Positions 10,612 through 21,637 of a stretch of DNA of 64,000 nucleotides are shown here, piece after piece. The notes under the pieces were generated by a model. It did not search any database, was not told the origin of the DNA, and was given only the letters and a program-made list of their open reading frames with translations. Each line of letters starts with the position of its first letter. Position 1 is the stretch's first letter. This stretch comes from Tetracentron sinense. Taxonomy: Eukaryota > Streptophyta > Magnoliopsida > Trochodendrales > Trochodendraceae. The DNA lies in NCBI GenBank assembly GCA_015143295.1, contig CM026554.1:26815215-26879214 (forward strand), written 5' to 3'. Position numbers and translations under genes: made by a program.

Positions 10612-11538
10612 CCTTGCACGAGCCTAAGGGTTTCATAAACCCTTAGGGCAGATAATTGAGAGAGAGTGGGAGAGGAGAAAGGGGTTCTGACCTAGGGTTT
10701 CATCTTGAGAGTGAATCAAGGGTTTAAACACCCAAGATCATCCCAAAAAGGGCGTGGATTCATCAAATCCAACCTCAAACTCGTGTGGCATTCCCATTCC
10801 AAGCTAGGGCAGCGAGCCTACGGCATTTTGAAAGGGGTTTCTTCCCCAAATCAAGCCTTCTTCAAGTAAGGGTTCTTCCCTACCATTTGAGGTTCGATTT
10901 CAAGGTTTCTTCAAGGTCAAGCCTTGATTTCAAGGTTAGTACACTCTACTAACTTCATTACTGATAACCTTGATTTTTCTTCCTCAAATATGATGATTTT
11001 ATATGTTGTTGTCCCTTTTTATTGAGTTGTGATGAAATCCCTATAATAAATAAGATAAATGGATAAAGGTGTGGGAATGTGTGAAGGGATGGTGGATTGT
11101 GGCGAATGGGTGCCGTGTGGGGTGATGTATGTAATGGGATGGATAATGGTGGAAGGGCGTTTTCAACATAATGAACATACCTTTGTGATGGATGAAAAAC
11201 ATGCGCTAAGCAACTTAAATGAAAAGGCTATAATAGTGATGCTTACCAAGTGTTTGAGAAAATGTTTAAATGACGATTTGAATGAGCGAACTTGAATTAT
11301 AAAAGCATGCAGTGAATTATTTTTTCTAAAATGCCTATCTTGATCAATTGTGCTACATGTCATTTACATTTCCATATGCTCATATTAAGAATTGAAATGC
11401 TATGCTCATGTGACCATCATACTCAAGTATGTCCTCATGCCTACCACAATTTCTACACACACGCACGCATGCTTGCATGAACTGGGTTTATTTCACGAGT
11501 ATTAGTGCATGAGAAATAAAACGAGAGACAAGCATATG

Positions 11539-11653
11539 TCAAGGAGGTTGGTAGCCCAGGGATATGCGGGTGCTAGCCTCTGGCTCACAAGTTAAACGAA
11601 CATGAATATCAAGGGTAGGGCATATCCCTAGGATATGCCATACCTGGCTCACA
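11539..11653 (+). repeat. Leader hairpins in gag-only element LTR
   Basis: Two different hairpins. One is the GGAGGTTGGTAGCCC...GGGTGCTAGCCTC unit (11539-11590). The other is GGCATATCC-CTA-GGATATGCC near 11616-11637, a perfect 9-bp stem. Related CATATC/GATATG hairpins occur at about 4150, 21665, 40362, 50241 and 62100. Confidence 0.6.
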
Positions 11654-11689
11654 AGAAAACACGACGAGCAAGGATCAAGAAACATGGAA

Positions 11690-11992
11690 GGGTGTTAGTG
11701 TACTAAGACCAGGTACGGGCACTAACATCTGTTCCCCAACACGCATGAAAGTATGCTAGTGTACTAAGACCAGGTACGAGCACTAGTGTATGTTTCCAAG
11801 ACAAGCATGAAAGGATGTTAATGTACTAAGACCAGGTACGGGCATTGACATCTGTTTCCAACAAGTATGAGAGGATACTAGTATACTAAGAACAGGTACG
11901 GGTACTAGTATCTGTCTCCAAGCGAGAATCAAGAAATATGGAAGGGTGATGATGTACTAAGACCAGGTACGGGCATTGTCATCTGTTCCCAG
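11690..11992 (+). repeat. Five tandem hairpins with covarying stems (5' LTR)
   Basis: Five units of about 60 bp share the core TACTAAGACCAGGTACGGG, which is the loop. The flanking arms differ between units but remain complementary: GTTAGTG/CACTAAC, CTAGTG/CACTAG, GTTAATG/CATTGAC (one wobble), ACTAGTA/TACTAGT and GATGA/TCATC. The equivalent array in the 3' LTR is 17127-17429. Confidence 0.8.
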
Positions 11993-12359
11993 GCAAACAA
12001 GAAAACTCACGAGTAAGTCAAAAAGAACATACGCATAATACTCACTCACGAGACAAGAACCGGGCAAGAACCTAGTACGTCCGTCCAGTTCATAGTTCGG
12101 GTACTAGCTAAACCAGAACAAAACAAGGCAGGTGTGTTTTCCACGATACGAGAACAAGTCATGACTTTTGGATACGAATTTACAATGCATAAGTTGATGT
12201 TCATGATTTACTTACGTGGTTATGTTGTTTTAGCTTCCGCGTTCTGAATTGGTATCTCTTGGGTGAACTGTATCATGTATTACATGTTATGCTATTGTTA
12301 TTACTATTGTTAGTTAGTAGCTTGTACTCGCTGAGTATTCCATGCTCAGCCGTACTTTT

Positions 12360-12389
12360 ATGTCGGCAGGTACATTATGCAGCATATGA
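12360..12389 (+). pseudogene. Broken copy of the LTR short ORF (5' LTR)
   Basis: The start context and first residues MSAG are kept, but the frame stops after nine residues. The PWIE core (CCTTGGATCGAG near 12399) survives downstream out of that short frame and is followed by unrelated sequence. The 3' LTR copy at 17797-17826 is the same, so the loss predates the insertion. Confidence 0.6.
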
Positions 12390-12761
12390 ACTCTTGCCCC
12401 TTGGATCGAGGTAGCTTGGGGTGAGCAGGAGATTCTTCGGATGGTTACCTAGATATTAGGAGACGTGGCGTATGGCCAACGGTTGGGATGAGCGAGAGAG
12501 AGAGAGAGACATGTATTTTGGGATTTCCTTGGGGACTTTTCGTGTGAGCTTGAGTGGGTGACTCAAGCATTTGTACTCTTGTGATTATTGTATTCTATCC
12601 AGCTATTAATGATGTGGACACTTGGAATTACATTTATGTTAAAGGAAATTTTAGTCTCTCTATTTTTGCATGCCTTGTTATGCTCTCGCCGGTTGACTAA
12701 GGATAGGTCACGTCGCCAAGGTATCCTAACTCCTAGGGGGTATTTTGGGGCGTGACAGAAG

Positions 12762-12773
12762 TGGTATCAGAGC
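12762..12773 (+). other. Primer binding site, iMet-tRNA type
   Basis: TGGTATCAGAGC, four bases after the end of the 5' LTR. It is complementary to the 3' end of plant initiator Met-tRNA, the usual primer for these elements. Confidence 0.93.
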
Positions 12774-14068
12774 TTATGCTTTAGGTCTCTAGGGTCGTTT
12801 GGGGAATGATACCACGAGTTAGCCAAGGCATTAGGTTCATCTTAGGAGTCGTATTCCAAGTGTAGACTAATCACTAAGTCTTTGTCCAGAACAGGTTGAT
12901 TCGAACCGAGTTAGAGTACATTTACGCTAGAAAAACCCAAAATTTTATATACTAATACGATTATGTGTTGAATTGTTATGTGATATTATATGATATATAT
13001 ATGATGTGCATATTATATGTTATTGCTAAGTGAAAAACAATGCTTGATGAACGAGTTTCCCAATTAGATCCATGAGTGATGTGACATTCAGGCTAGAGGC
13101 TAGCCTATGTGTTAGTTAACAAGGGGATGGTGGATCCCTCCTCATATATTGTGTTATTAGGTTTCTATAGGGAATTGTTTCCCAAGAGAGGCTATAGGAT
13201 GGTCCTAGGTCTTACAAGTCTAGTGTATATAGAGTCGTTGCAACAATAGGGACATGGGTTTTGATATATATACTATTATGCGTATCTAGTGTAAATTGAT
13301 TGGTTAAATTATACATAATGTGTCTTACACAACAAATAAACATAACCCGTACATCACGATATGATGATAAATCCATGTAAGTTCATGTAACCCCTCAACT
13401 AGTAGGAGCATATATAGACATCAATATATTTAACCGACTCAGGGATGCTTGATGCACGCTTCCAGGTACAGATGCGCATTATTACAGCACGTCCTAGACT
13501 CAGTGCTCAGTCCAAAATAAAAAATACATTATAACTTCAAGGATAATCATACTTTTCATACATAGCATGCACTCCATTTATCTCATGAGCATCACCAATA
13601 ACATGCACGTCATACATCACATAAGCATCATGCACGGCATAAGCATCATGCATCACATATGCATCATACATGTTCATACATGGCACGCATTGCATACGTG
13701 GCATGAACATCACATGCATATCATAGACACCGTATGCACATCTCATACGCATCATGTAGATTTTAGAAGCATCATGCAAGTCACAAGATTAAGAGGATTT
13801 TTCTTAAATTAACTCAAACAAGTGAACAAATCATTAGTCCTAATCTTAAGCTAGGTAATATCTCAAGTATGAAATCGGTTAACACCTTAACCGAGCGTGA
13901 AACTTAGCTTCGCTAGTAACCTCAGAGTGTACTATTATACTATGGTGTGCATATCTTGATGTATGTTCTATGCTTCGATAAATACCTGCTATTATGGAAA
14001 TGCTATGTTCGAATGATAATAGTATCCGAGTTAGACTCATGCCTTACTATCATCCTCAGGAGTAAACC
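12774..14068 (+). other. Untranslated leader of gag-only element
   Basis: About 1.3 kb between primer site and gag start with no supported ORF. It contains the CAT-rich segment 13560-13790. The long leader may hold packaging signals; nothing in the sequence proves that. Confidence 0.6.
13560..13790 (+). repeat. CAT-rich low-complexity segment
   Basis: Irregular repeats of CATCATGCA, CATCACATA and GCATAAGCAT run for about 230 bp. They open overlapping frames rich in His, Met and Ile that I treat as by-products of the low complexity rather than genes. Confidence 0.7.
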
Positions 14069-15274
14069 ATGAGACGTGGCAATCGGGGTCGTGGATACCA
14101 CACTAGGAGAGGTGGAGCGTCTCCTCCTCCATTGGGGAATGAGCAGCCTGACCTCACCCAGGTCTTGGGATCTATAGCAGAGACACTAGCGATGCTTGCA
14201 GCTAGGTAGTCCTCTACTCCTACTCCTACTGCGGCACTTGTGCCTACTCCTACACATCATGCCACGGGGATAGAGGCATTTCGGAGGATGAGGCCCCCGG
14301 CATTTTATGGTGGCACAGACCCATTGGTTGCAGAAGCATGGGTCAGGCAGTTGGAGAAGTTGTTCTCCGTCTTGATACCTACGGAGGCAGAGAAAGTTGC
14401 ATGGGCCGCCTTTATGATGGAGGGTGAGGCCGATCACTGGTGGAGGTCCGCCATCAGAACGAGAGACTTGGCTCGAACGGGTCAAGGATGGACTTGGGAA
14501 GAGTTCCTAGAGGTTTTCTACAAGAAATACTTCCCGGTAGGAGTTAAAGAAAAGAAAGAACTAGAGTTCATTACCTTGGAGCAGGGGAACATGACAGTGG
14601 CAGAGTACGAAGCCAAGTTCTCCGAATTGTCAAGGTTCGCCCCATATCTGATAGCCACAGAGGCAATGAAGGCCAGGAAATTTGAGAGGGGATTGCGGGC
14701 CTACATCAAGGACAGGGTCTCTATGTTCAGGCATGAGACCTACGCCGAAGTTGTGGATAAGGCCCAGTTGGCAGAAACGAATGTGGAGGAATTCTACAAG
14801 AGGAGAGAAATGTTGAGAGGCCAGTCCAGTGGCTCGACAGAGTTGGAGAGGAGGGCCAGAACGACTCTATACCAGTTCTCTGGACATACACAGGTGCAGA
14901 GCCATTCTCTTACACCCCAGGCCCCTCGCCCTACTACTATGCAAGTTACTCGACAGGTGCTACCAGCATCTTCTACATCTACGTTCGGGCTTTGCAATTA
15001 CTGTAAGAGGAAACACTTAGCTGGGGATTGTCGAGCTCTTACAGGAGCATGTTACCATTGCGGTGACACGGGACACCAGATTAGAGCTTGTCCAAGCCGG
15101 CGGTCACGCTCTCAAACCCAGGGGACTAGACTCCCAAATCGACTGCCTACGCAACCGGAATCACTCCAAGCTTCGAGGCCTCAACAGCCCATACAGTCTC
15201 CACGTCAAGCTAATGAGGGTCAAGTTTTTGCTATCTCAAGACAAGGTGCTCAGGCACCTAATGATGTTGCATGA
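14069..15274 (+). pseudogene. gag: gag of the gag-only element (one nonsense codon)
   Basis: Capsid-nucleocapsid protein that would form the particle. From ATG 14069 the frame holds 401 codons to the TGA at 15272-15274. The N-terminus is Arg/Gly-rich (MRRGNRGRGY). The retrotransposon gag domain spans about 14280-14770 (AFYGGTDPLVAEAWV, EEFLEVFYKKYFPV, EQGNMTVAEYEAKFSEL). The zinc knuckle CYHCGDTGHQIRACP is near 15049-15093. A TAG at 14207-14209 (codon 47) interrupts it, where an autonomous relative would be expected to read Gln (CAG); the rest is fully open. The frame ends ...NDVA at the point where autonomous copies have the gag-PR intron donor, so no protease follows. Translation could start at ATG 14288, losing the basic N-terminus. 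Confidence 0.9.
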
Positions 15275-15567
15275 ATGCCGAGAGATAGAAATTTTGCTTG
15301 TCAAGGATGACTTACTGTTGTGTTTAACTATGTTGCGTACATGTATAACCATATTATGTTATGTTAAGGAACTTTCCTCATTTTTCGTGGGTGATTAGTG
15401 ACTTGAAAAGTCTAAGTGCCTTGCCAACAAGCAAGTGTCTGGTCTTGTGTCAATTGAGGGAAGATTCGTGTGTCCTTAGTATAACTAGGTGATAGAGTTC
15501 AAGTTGTAGTGAGAGAGGTTCCCCCGCCTGATTAGGCATCATCCAAATTTCGAGGACGAAATTTTGT
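15275..15567 (+). other. Short 3' untranslated segment before the polypurine tract
   Basis: About 290 bp with no pol remnant. The final 25 bases before the purine run nearly match those before LTR A, so the 3' end was kept while the pol region was lost. Confidence 0.6.
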
Positions 15568-15581
15568 AAGGGGGGGGAGAA
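15568..15581 (+). other. Polypurine tract of gag-only element
   Basis: AAGGGGGGGGAGAA directly before TGTAGCACC at 15582. Confidence 0.92.
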
Positions 15582-18194
15582 TGTAGCACCCCGGACTTTT
15601 TCATCTTTAATGAATGGCACTCACGTAGCTAATTGACCGTTTTCGTAGTGTAATTAATAAATAAGAGAGAAATCGGAAATTTTGAAACATTAGAAATGTG
15701 TGTTTTCGAGAGACGAATCCAACGCAAGTTGAATCATCGAAATCCGACGAGCGAGTCAAAAGATATGGTCAAAACAGTCCAGACATACAGAGCACCGATC
15801 GCTCGGTCCAGTCAGGGATCGATCGGTCCATAACCGATCGATCGGTAGCTATCGCACGATCAGAAATTTTGTATGGGGAAATTTTCCAGAGAGTGAGTTT
15901 TTGACCAGTCCATCGGTCAATAACACCGATCGCTCGGTAGGCAACCGATCGATCGATCATTAGCACCGATCGATCAGTCTTCGCGTTTTTGCAGAAATTT
16001 CAGTAAGGGCTTTTTCGTCATTTGGGCATTTCACCCTTGCTTTATAAGCCTTGCACGAGCCTAAGGGTTTCATAAACCCTTAGGGCAGATAATTGAGAGA
16101 GAGTGGGAGAGGAGAAAGGGGTTCTAACCTAGGGTTTCATCTTGAGAGTGAATCAAGGGTTTAAACACCCAAGATCATCCCAAAAAGGGCGTGGATTCAT
16201 CAAATCCAACCTCAAACTCGTGTGGCATTCCCATTCCAAGCTAGGGCAGCGAGCCTACGGCATTTTGAAAGGGGTTTCTTCCCCAAATCAAGCCTTCTTC
16301 AAGTAAGGGTTCTTCCCTACCATTTGAGGTTCGATTTCAAGGTTTCTTCAAGGTCAAGCCTTGATTTCAAGGTTAGTACACTCTACTAACTTCATTACTG
16401 ATAACCTTGATTTTTCTTCCTCAAATATGATGATTTTATATGTTGTTGTCCCTTTTTATTGAGTTGTGGTGAAATCCCTATAATAAATAAGATAAATGGA
16501 TAAAGGTGTGGGAATGTGTGAAGGGATGGTGGATTGTGGCGAATGGGTGCCGTGTGGGGTGATGTATGTAATGGGATGGATAATGGTGGAAGGGCGTTTT
16601 CAACATAATGAACATACCTTTGTGATGGATGAAAAACATGCGCTAAGCAACTTAAATGAAAAGGCTATAATAGTGATGCTTACCAAGTGTTTGAGAAAAT
16701 GTTTAAATGACGATTTGAATGAGCGAACTTGAATTATAAAAGCATGCAGTGAATTATTCTTTCTAAAATGCCTATCTTGATCAATTGTGCTACATGTCAT
16801 TTACATTTCCATATGCTCATATTAAGAATTGAAATGCTATGCTCATGTGACCATCATACTCAAGTATGTCCTCATGCCTACCACAATTTCTACACACACG
16901 CATGCATGCTTGCATGAACTGGGTTTATTTCACGAGTATTAGTGCATGAGAAATAAAACGAGAGACAAGCATATGTCAAGGAGGTTGGTAGCCCAGGGAT
17001 ATGCGGGTGCTAGCCTCTGGCTCACAAGTTAAACGAACATGAATATCAAGGGTAGGGCATATCCCTAGGATATGCCATACCTGGCTCACAAGAAAACACG
17101 ACGAGCAAGGATCAAGAAACATGGAAGGGTGTTAGTGTACTAAGACCAGGTATGGGCACTAACATCTGTTCCCCAACACGCATGAAAGTATGCTAGTGTA
17201 CTAAGACCAGGTACGGGCACTAGTGTATGTTTCCAAGACAAGCATGAAAGGATGTTAATGTACTAAGACCAGGTACGGGCATTGACATCTGTTTCCAACA
17301 AGTATGAGAGGATACTAGTATACTAAGACCAGGTACGGGTACTAGTATCTGTCTCCAAGCGAGAATCAAGAAATATGGAAGGGTGATGATGTACTAAGAC
17401 CAGGTACAGGCATTTTCATCTGTTCCCAGGCAAACAAGAAAACTCACGAGTAAGTCAAAAAGAACATACGCATAATACTCACTCACGAGACAAGAACCGG
17501 GCAAGAACCTAGTACGTCCGTCCAGTTCATAGTTCGGGTACTAGCTAAACCAGAACAAAACAAGGCAGGTGTGTTTTCCACGATACGAGAACAAGTCATG
17601 ACTTTTGGATACGAATTTACAATGCATAAGTTGATGTTCATGATTTACTTACGTGGTTATGTTGTTTTAGCTTCCGCGCTCTGAATTGGTATCTCTTGGG
17701 TGAACTGTATCATGTATTACATGTTATGCTATTGTTATTACTATTGTTAGTTAGTAGCTTGTACTCGCTGAGTATTCCATGCTCAGCCGTACTTTTATGT
17801 CGGCAGGTACATTATGCAGCATATGAACTCTTGCCCCTTGGATCGAGGTAGCTCGGGGTGAGCAGGAGATTCTTCGGATGGTTACCTAGATATTAGGAGA
17901 CGTGGCGTATGGCCAACGGTTGGGATGAGCGAGAGAGAGAGAGAGACATGTATTTTGGGATTTCCTTGGGGACTTTTCGTGTGAGCTTGAGTGGGTGACT
18001 CAAGCATTTGTACTCTTGTGATTATTGTATTCTATCTAGCTATTAATGATGTGGACACTTGGAATTACATTTATGTTAAAGGAAATTTTAGTCTCTCTAT
18101 TTTTGCATGCCTTGTTATGCTCTCGCCGGTTGACTAAGGATAGGTCGCGTCGCCAAGGTATCCTAACTCCTAGGGGGTATTTTGGGGCGTGACA
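15582..18194 (+). repeat. 3' LTR of gag-only element
   Basis: 2613 bp, the same length as the 5' LTR and offset by 5437. Differences are mostly C/T and G/A transitions, many at CpG in the U3 palindrome array (15792-15982). It carries TATAAG at 16043, the five-hairpin array at 17127-17429, and the broken short ORF at 17797-17826. Confidence 0.95.
17127..17429 (+). repeat. Five tandem hairpins with covarying stems (3' LTR)
   Basis: Copy of the array at 11690-11992 with a few substitutions. One of these (AAGACC for AAGAAC) restores the consensus loop in unit four; unit five has GGCATTTTC in place of GGCATTGTC. Confidence 0.78.
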
Positions 18195-18360
18195 TGAAGG
18201 GTGCTAGCTTCTGGCTCACAAGTGAAAGAGAACAAGTACATCTCAAGGAGGTTGGTAGCCCAAATGAAGGGTGCTAGCCTCTGGCTCACAAGAGAATGAA
18301 ATGTCAAGGAGGTTGTTAGCCCAGGGATGTACGGATGCTAGCCTCTGGCTCACAAGTATA
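18195..18360 (+). repeat. Hairpin tandem repeats in solo LTR (right part)
   Basis: Continuation of the 10047-10144 array after the nested insertion. It begins with the TGAAG target duplication, then completes the interrupted unit and adds two more units with GGAGGTTG...CTAGCCTC arms. Confidence 0.8.
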
Positions 18361-18642
18361 CAAGTCAAGAATGAAACAAGAACAAGGCACGAATGCATGA
18401 TTTTCACAAACAAGACCGAGACATGAAAGAGTTTTCCGAACATGAGTTTACTGAGGTTTTCGCATTCTTGCATGCATGTCAAGATAATTATACTGCTTCA
18501 TGTTCCATGCTATTTATCTATGATTGTAGTATTACTTTAAATCAATATTTTGTATTGTGTTCACTGTTGTTATGCTTTTGCTATTGCTATGGTTAGCTAG
18601 TAGCTTGTACTCACTGAGTATTCCATGCTCAGCCGTACTTTT

Positions 18643-18783
18643 ATGTCAGCAGGTTCCGTGGATGTCCTCAACCCTGAGCCTTGGATCGAGGAAGAGTACG
18701 TAGAGGAGAGGGAGCCACCTATCCCACTGCAGTCTCAGGAGGATAGGGATTTGGATGTTTGGCAATACCTCGACTACTGTTGA
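18643..18783 (+). CDS. Conserved LTR-embedded short ORF (46 aa, acidic)
   Basis: ATG-started ORF in the solo LTR 8615-19062. It starts MSAG, has PEPWIEEEYVEERE at residues 11-24 and ends YLDYC. The C-terminal half differs from the 39-aa type (GEGHY end), but the element-E copy at 54830-54970 and the no-ATG copy at 38195-38332 share the LDYC end, so there are at least two subtypes. The function is unknown. The frame is intact in a solo LTR that can no longer move by itself, so constraint must have acted before LTR recombination. Confidence 0.45.
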   Translation: MSAGSVDVLNPEPWIEEEYVEEREPPIPLQSQEDRDLDVWQYLDYC

Positions 18784-19067
18784 GAGGAGAGTACGAGAGA
18801 GTTCTTTTGGTGTATTTTGATATTTTGATAGGTGGGCATGCCACCTTTACCTTGTTATGTTTTGTATAAAACTTGGAACACAAACCTAGTATATGGAAAG
18901 AAAATTTTTGGTATACACTTCCGCATTTATGATATAGTTTCCGCACTCTGATTCATGTTATATTATGGTATGTGTACCTTGTTCATTATAGGATGGTTTG
19001 GCAGGTATGTACAGTCACATCTAAAGTATCCCTTAACTCCTAGGGGTATTTGGGGTGCGACATCCAG

Positions 19068-19103
19068 TTTCCGCATAAATTTTTATCCAGATCCCCCTTT
19101 AAG
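19068..19103 (+). repeat. copia 5' LTR, last segment
   Basis: Resumption of the copia LTR after the nested gypsy LTR, ending somewhere between TATCCA at 19089 and the primer site at 19104. I cannot fix the exact LTR end because no other copy in the window reaches it. Confidence 0.65.
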
Positions 19104-19115
19104 TGGTATCAGAGC
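19104..19115 (+). other. Primer binding site of copia element
   Basis: TGGTATCAGAGC, complementary to initiator Met-tRNA. It confirms that the preceding sequence is a 5' LTR and that the copia element is in forward orientation. Confidence 0.9.
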
Positions 19116-20712
19116 ATAGTTAGGGAGTATTTTTTATTTATTTTAACAAGGTTATTAAATGGATAATTTAATTCATGAGATGAATTTAATTTAGATCTAT
19201 TTAATATTGCTCATAGTTTTGATTATTTTATTTGTTCATGAGATGAATAAATAAATAAATATTTTATTATATTATTGAATGAGATTTGATAATTTAATAA
19301 TTTTAAAAACTAGCATGATATGTGATATAATTAAATTCAAAATAAAGATTTTATTTTGAAATAGATTTTATTCAAAAAATTATAAAACCCTAATTTATGA
19401 TGTGATAATATTTAGGATTTTTGATTCTCTTAATTTTTTATTTTTGATCTTGGATAATAGTAGAACCAATCTTGGATAATAATAGAACTAATCTGTATGA
19501 AAGGATCTTGCATTCGGGAAAGGATCTTGCATTCGGGAAAGAAATAAATTTTTGTAGAGATTTTAAGAAAATTCTATCTTATATTTTAAAAATAATTTTA
19601 TGAAAATTGTTTAATGGAAAATATAATTGTTTGATTTTTTCCGGGGTTTGATCTATATAAGATATAGATTTTATCGACCAATTTGATAATTGTTATCAAA
19701 TTTTAAATCCTTTTAAAATAAGAAAAAGTACTCCATCACAATGTAGCATTTTTTTTATATGATATTATAGTTATGGGTCATATTTTATGATAAATTGTTT
19801 ATCATTCATGCATTCATATTAGGGGATAATATGTATTAGGTTTTGGCAATCCGTAAAGGGCAGATTCATTCGGTTTGCCTAAAAAGGGCAAATGGAATAC
19901 TGGTTTCCCTAATGCCATTTAAATTCTATTTAATGCATTGGTGGAGATGCTGCGAAGGAGGATGTTGCAATGTGATCTAGATAAGATGATAAAGGAAGGG
20001 ATCGCGAAGGAGTTTATGAGTTGCCTTTATTCTTATCTCATTCTCTTGCATCCATGCATTTTAACTTATTGACCCATAACGATTAATCTCGTATATTATT
20101 GTTATTTTTATCATGAGATGAAATCTGTTTATATGTTTAAGTATTCTGTTGAAATAATTGCCCATGATATATCATGTGTATATAAGACTTGGGACAAGTC
20201 CCTAAGTATTATGATCTTCTGCCATACACTATGTGATCCTATAGTGGGGAGTGTGAGTAAGCTGATAGGCCAAAGTCGGGCCCAATCCCTCTCACCTATG
20301 TGTGAACATGGTGAGAACTATATAAACAAATAGTGAGAGCAATAACGCCAAAGTGTGAGCTTTCGCTAGGTGTTTATTAGGTTCATGGTAGGTGGGCACA
20401 TGAATAAGAGATATTATACAATAACGCCAAAGCGTGAGTATAACATCCCTTATAGATTAGAAAGTAGATTGAATGCTTCAGGATTCACAAGATGAGATCT
20501 GTGAAATTGGAGAAGATAGTTTTTATTTGCCTATTCAAGGTGATGTGATGATGTGCCCAAAGGTAGGATTACATTAAGCCAGTGTCTAGGTTTTCAATGT
20601 TAATTGAATCTTCCCAAATTGGCAATAGCATTAGATACAGACCCATAATCTAATAGGTATTAATGAATACAATAGATCCCTAATATTATCTTTTTTGTCA
20701 TTTGATTAGATC
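19116..20712 (+). other. copia untranslated leader, AT-rich
   Basis: About 1.6 kb without a supported gene. It contains a short tandem duplication (AAAGGATCTTGCATTCGGG twice near 19500-19540) and two blocks with AATAACGCCAAAG near 20340 and 20420. I see no regulatory signal I can name. Confidence 0.6.
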
Positions 20713-21637
20713 ATGATAGGCCTACACCCGTTGACTGAAATTCTTCATGATGAAAAGTTAGTAGGAACTAACTATGTAGACTGGAAAAGAAAAATTATAA
20801 TAGTATTTGTTGCTGATAACCTTGACCTATGTCTTAAGACACCTAAACCCAAAATTCCTCCAGATGCTTCACCTACCTAAAAGACTGAGTTAAAGCAATG
20901 GGAGAGGTCCAATCAGATGACCAAGTGTTACATTCCGGCTTCGATGTTTAACATCTTACAAAGCCAGCATGAACACATGGATAAGGCTTCTGACATTTTG
21001 CAAAACCTACATGAGATGTTTGGTGAGCAAAATAGATCAGCTCAACAAGTTAAATTGAAATCCCTTCTTAACACCAAGATGGTTGAGGGAACTCCAGTCA
21101 GGGAGCACATCATTAAGATGATGGGCCTATCGAATGAACTAGAAATTGTTGGTGGAGAGATGGATGCCATCACTCAGGTTAACACTGTTCTGTAGTACTC
21201 CCTTCGTCCTTCAATTCGTTCGTGTTAAATTATAACATGAACAAGAGTGAAATGTCACTAAGTGAGCTAATGAACTCACTTGTGTCTGCAGAAATTTGAT
21301 CAAAAAGTCAACAAATGGTGAAATTTTAACTGTCGATAAACCTAATACCTCCAATTGATCTAAAAAGTTTAGAAAGAAGAATAAGGGTAAAGGTAAGTTT
21401 AAAGACAATAAGGGTAAGGCAAAAGTTGCCAAAGGTTCATCAAGGGATGCTGGCAAGGATAAGAAGGACAATGGAAAGTGTTTCCACTGTGGTAAAATAG
21501 GCCACTGGAAGAGGAACTATAGGACTTATCTCGCAACTCTTAAGAAGGGTGGCGGAAGTACTCAAGGTATGAGATGCTTTGAAGTGCTTATTACTGTTGA
21601 GTCTAACTTTCTGGACGGTCCTCCTAACTCATGGTGC
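20713..21637 (+). pseudogene. gag: copia gag remnant (Tork-like)
   Basis: From ATG 20713 the frame reads a copia gag N-terminus (LVGTNYVDWKRKI), then QNLHEMFGEQNRSAQQVKLKSLL and the NMNKSEMSLSELMNSLV block, a Lys-rich stretch and a zinc knuckle CFHCGKIGHWKRNY. Stops at 20878 and 21193 and at least one frameshift break it. The fourth knuckle ligand is Tyr (TAT) instead of Cys (TGT). The sequence is cut off shortly after NSW, where protease would begin, by the join to a reverse gypsy LTR at about 21637. Confidence 0.88.

Larger units (their letters stand above)
10145..12757 (+). repeat. 5' LTR of gag-only element
   Basis: From TGTAGCACCCCGG to GCGTGACA, 2613 bp. Contains the GATC array (10355-10545), TATAAG at 10606, a CT/GA-rich leader start, a donor-like AAG|GTTAGT at 10932-10940, hairpin arrays and the conserved hairpin at 12330-12350. 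Confidence 0.95.
10145..18194 (+). mobile_element. Complete non-autonomous gag-only gypsy element (TR-GAG type)
   Basis: Element of 8050 bp with two LTRs of exactly 2613 bp (10145-12757 and 15582-18194), a perfect target duplication TGAAG (10140-10144 and 18195-18199), a Met-type primer site and a polypurine tract. The 2824-bp interior encodes only gag, with no protease, RT or integrase. LTR differences seen by eye are roughly two dozen substitutions and no net indel, so it is recent. This structure matches the published TR-GAG class of plant elements. Its ends and polypurine region resemble autonomous element A, a plausible source of enzymes. Confidence 0.93.
8615..19062 (+). mobile_element. 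gypsy solo LTR with TCCAG target duplication (interrupted)
   Basis: TGTAGCACCTCGG begins at 8615 and GTGCGACA ends at 19062. TCCAG flanks both sides (8610-8614 and 19063-19067). After removing the nested element (10145-18194 plus its duplicated TGAAG), the two pieces (8615-10144 and 18200-19062) make one LTR of about 2.39 kb with no internal region. That is the expected product of recombination between the two LTRs of a full element. Confidence 0.93.
6450..21637 (+). mobile_element. Ty1/copia element (Tork-like gag), 5' part, heavily interrupted
   Basis: The 5' LTR begins TGATGCCC at 6450 and continues to 8614, then resumes at 19068 after a nested gypsy LTR. A Met-type primer site follows at 19104 and a gag remnant at 20713-21637. 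The rest of the element is missing, because at about 21637 the sequence changes to a reverse-strand gypsy LTR. It lies inside the RNase H of another copy of the same family in opposite orientation. The Tork-like label rests on the gag motifs (NMNKSEMSLSELMNSLV) and is tentative. Confidence 0.85.

Noticed and set aside
11059..11295. 78-codon frame present in both LTRs of the gag-only element (also 16496-16732)
   Set aside because: Identical because the LTRs are near-identical copies; no related frame is kept in the other LTR subfamilies, so there is no evidence of coding constraint.
13537..13812. Overlapping His/Met/Ile-rich frames on both strands
   Set aside because: They come from the CAT-rich low-complexity leader of the gag-only element; both strands open at once and there is no homolog or start context.
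20118..20333. 71-codon frame in the copia leader
   Set aside because: Upstream of the gag ATG in AT-rich sequence with no homology; likely chance.
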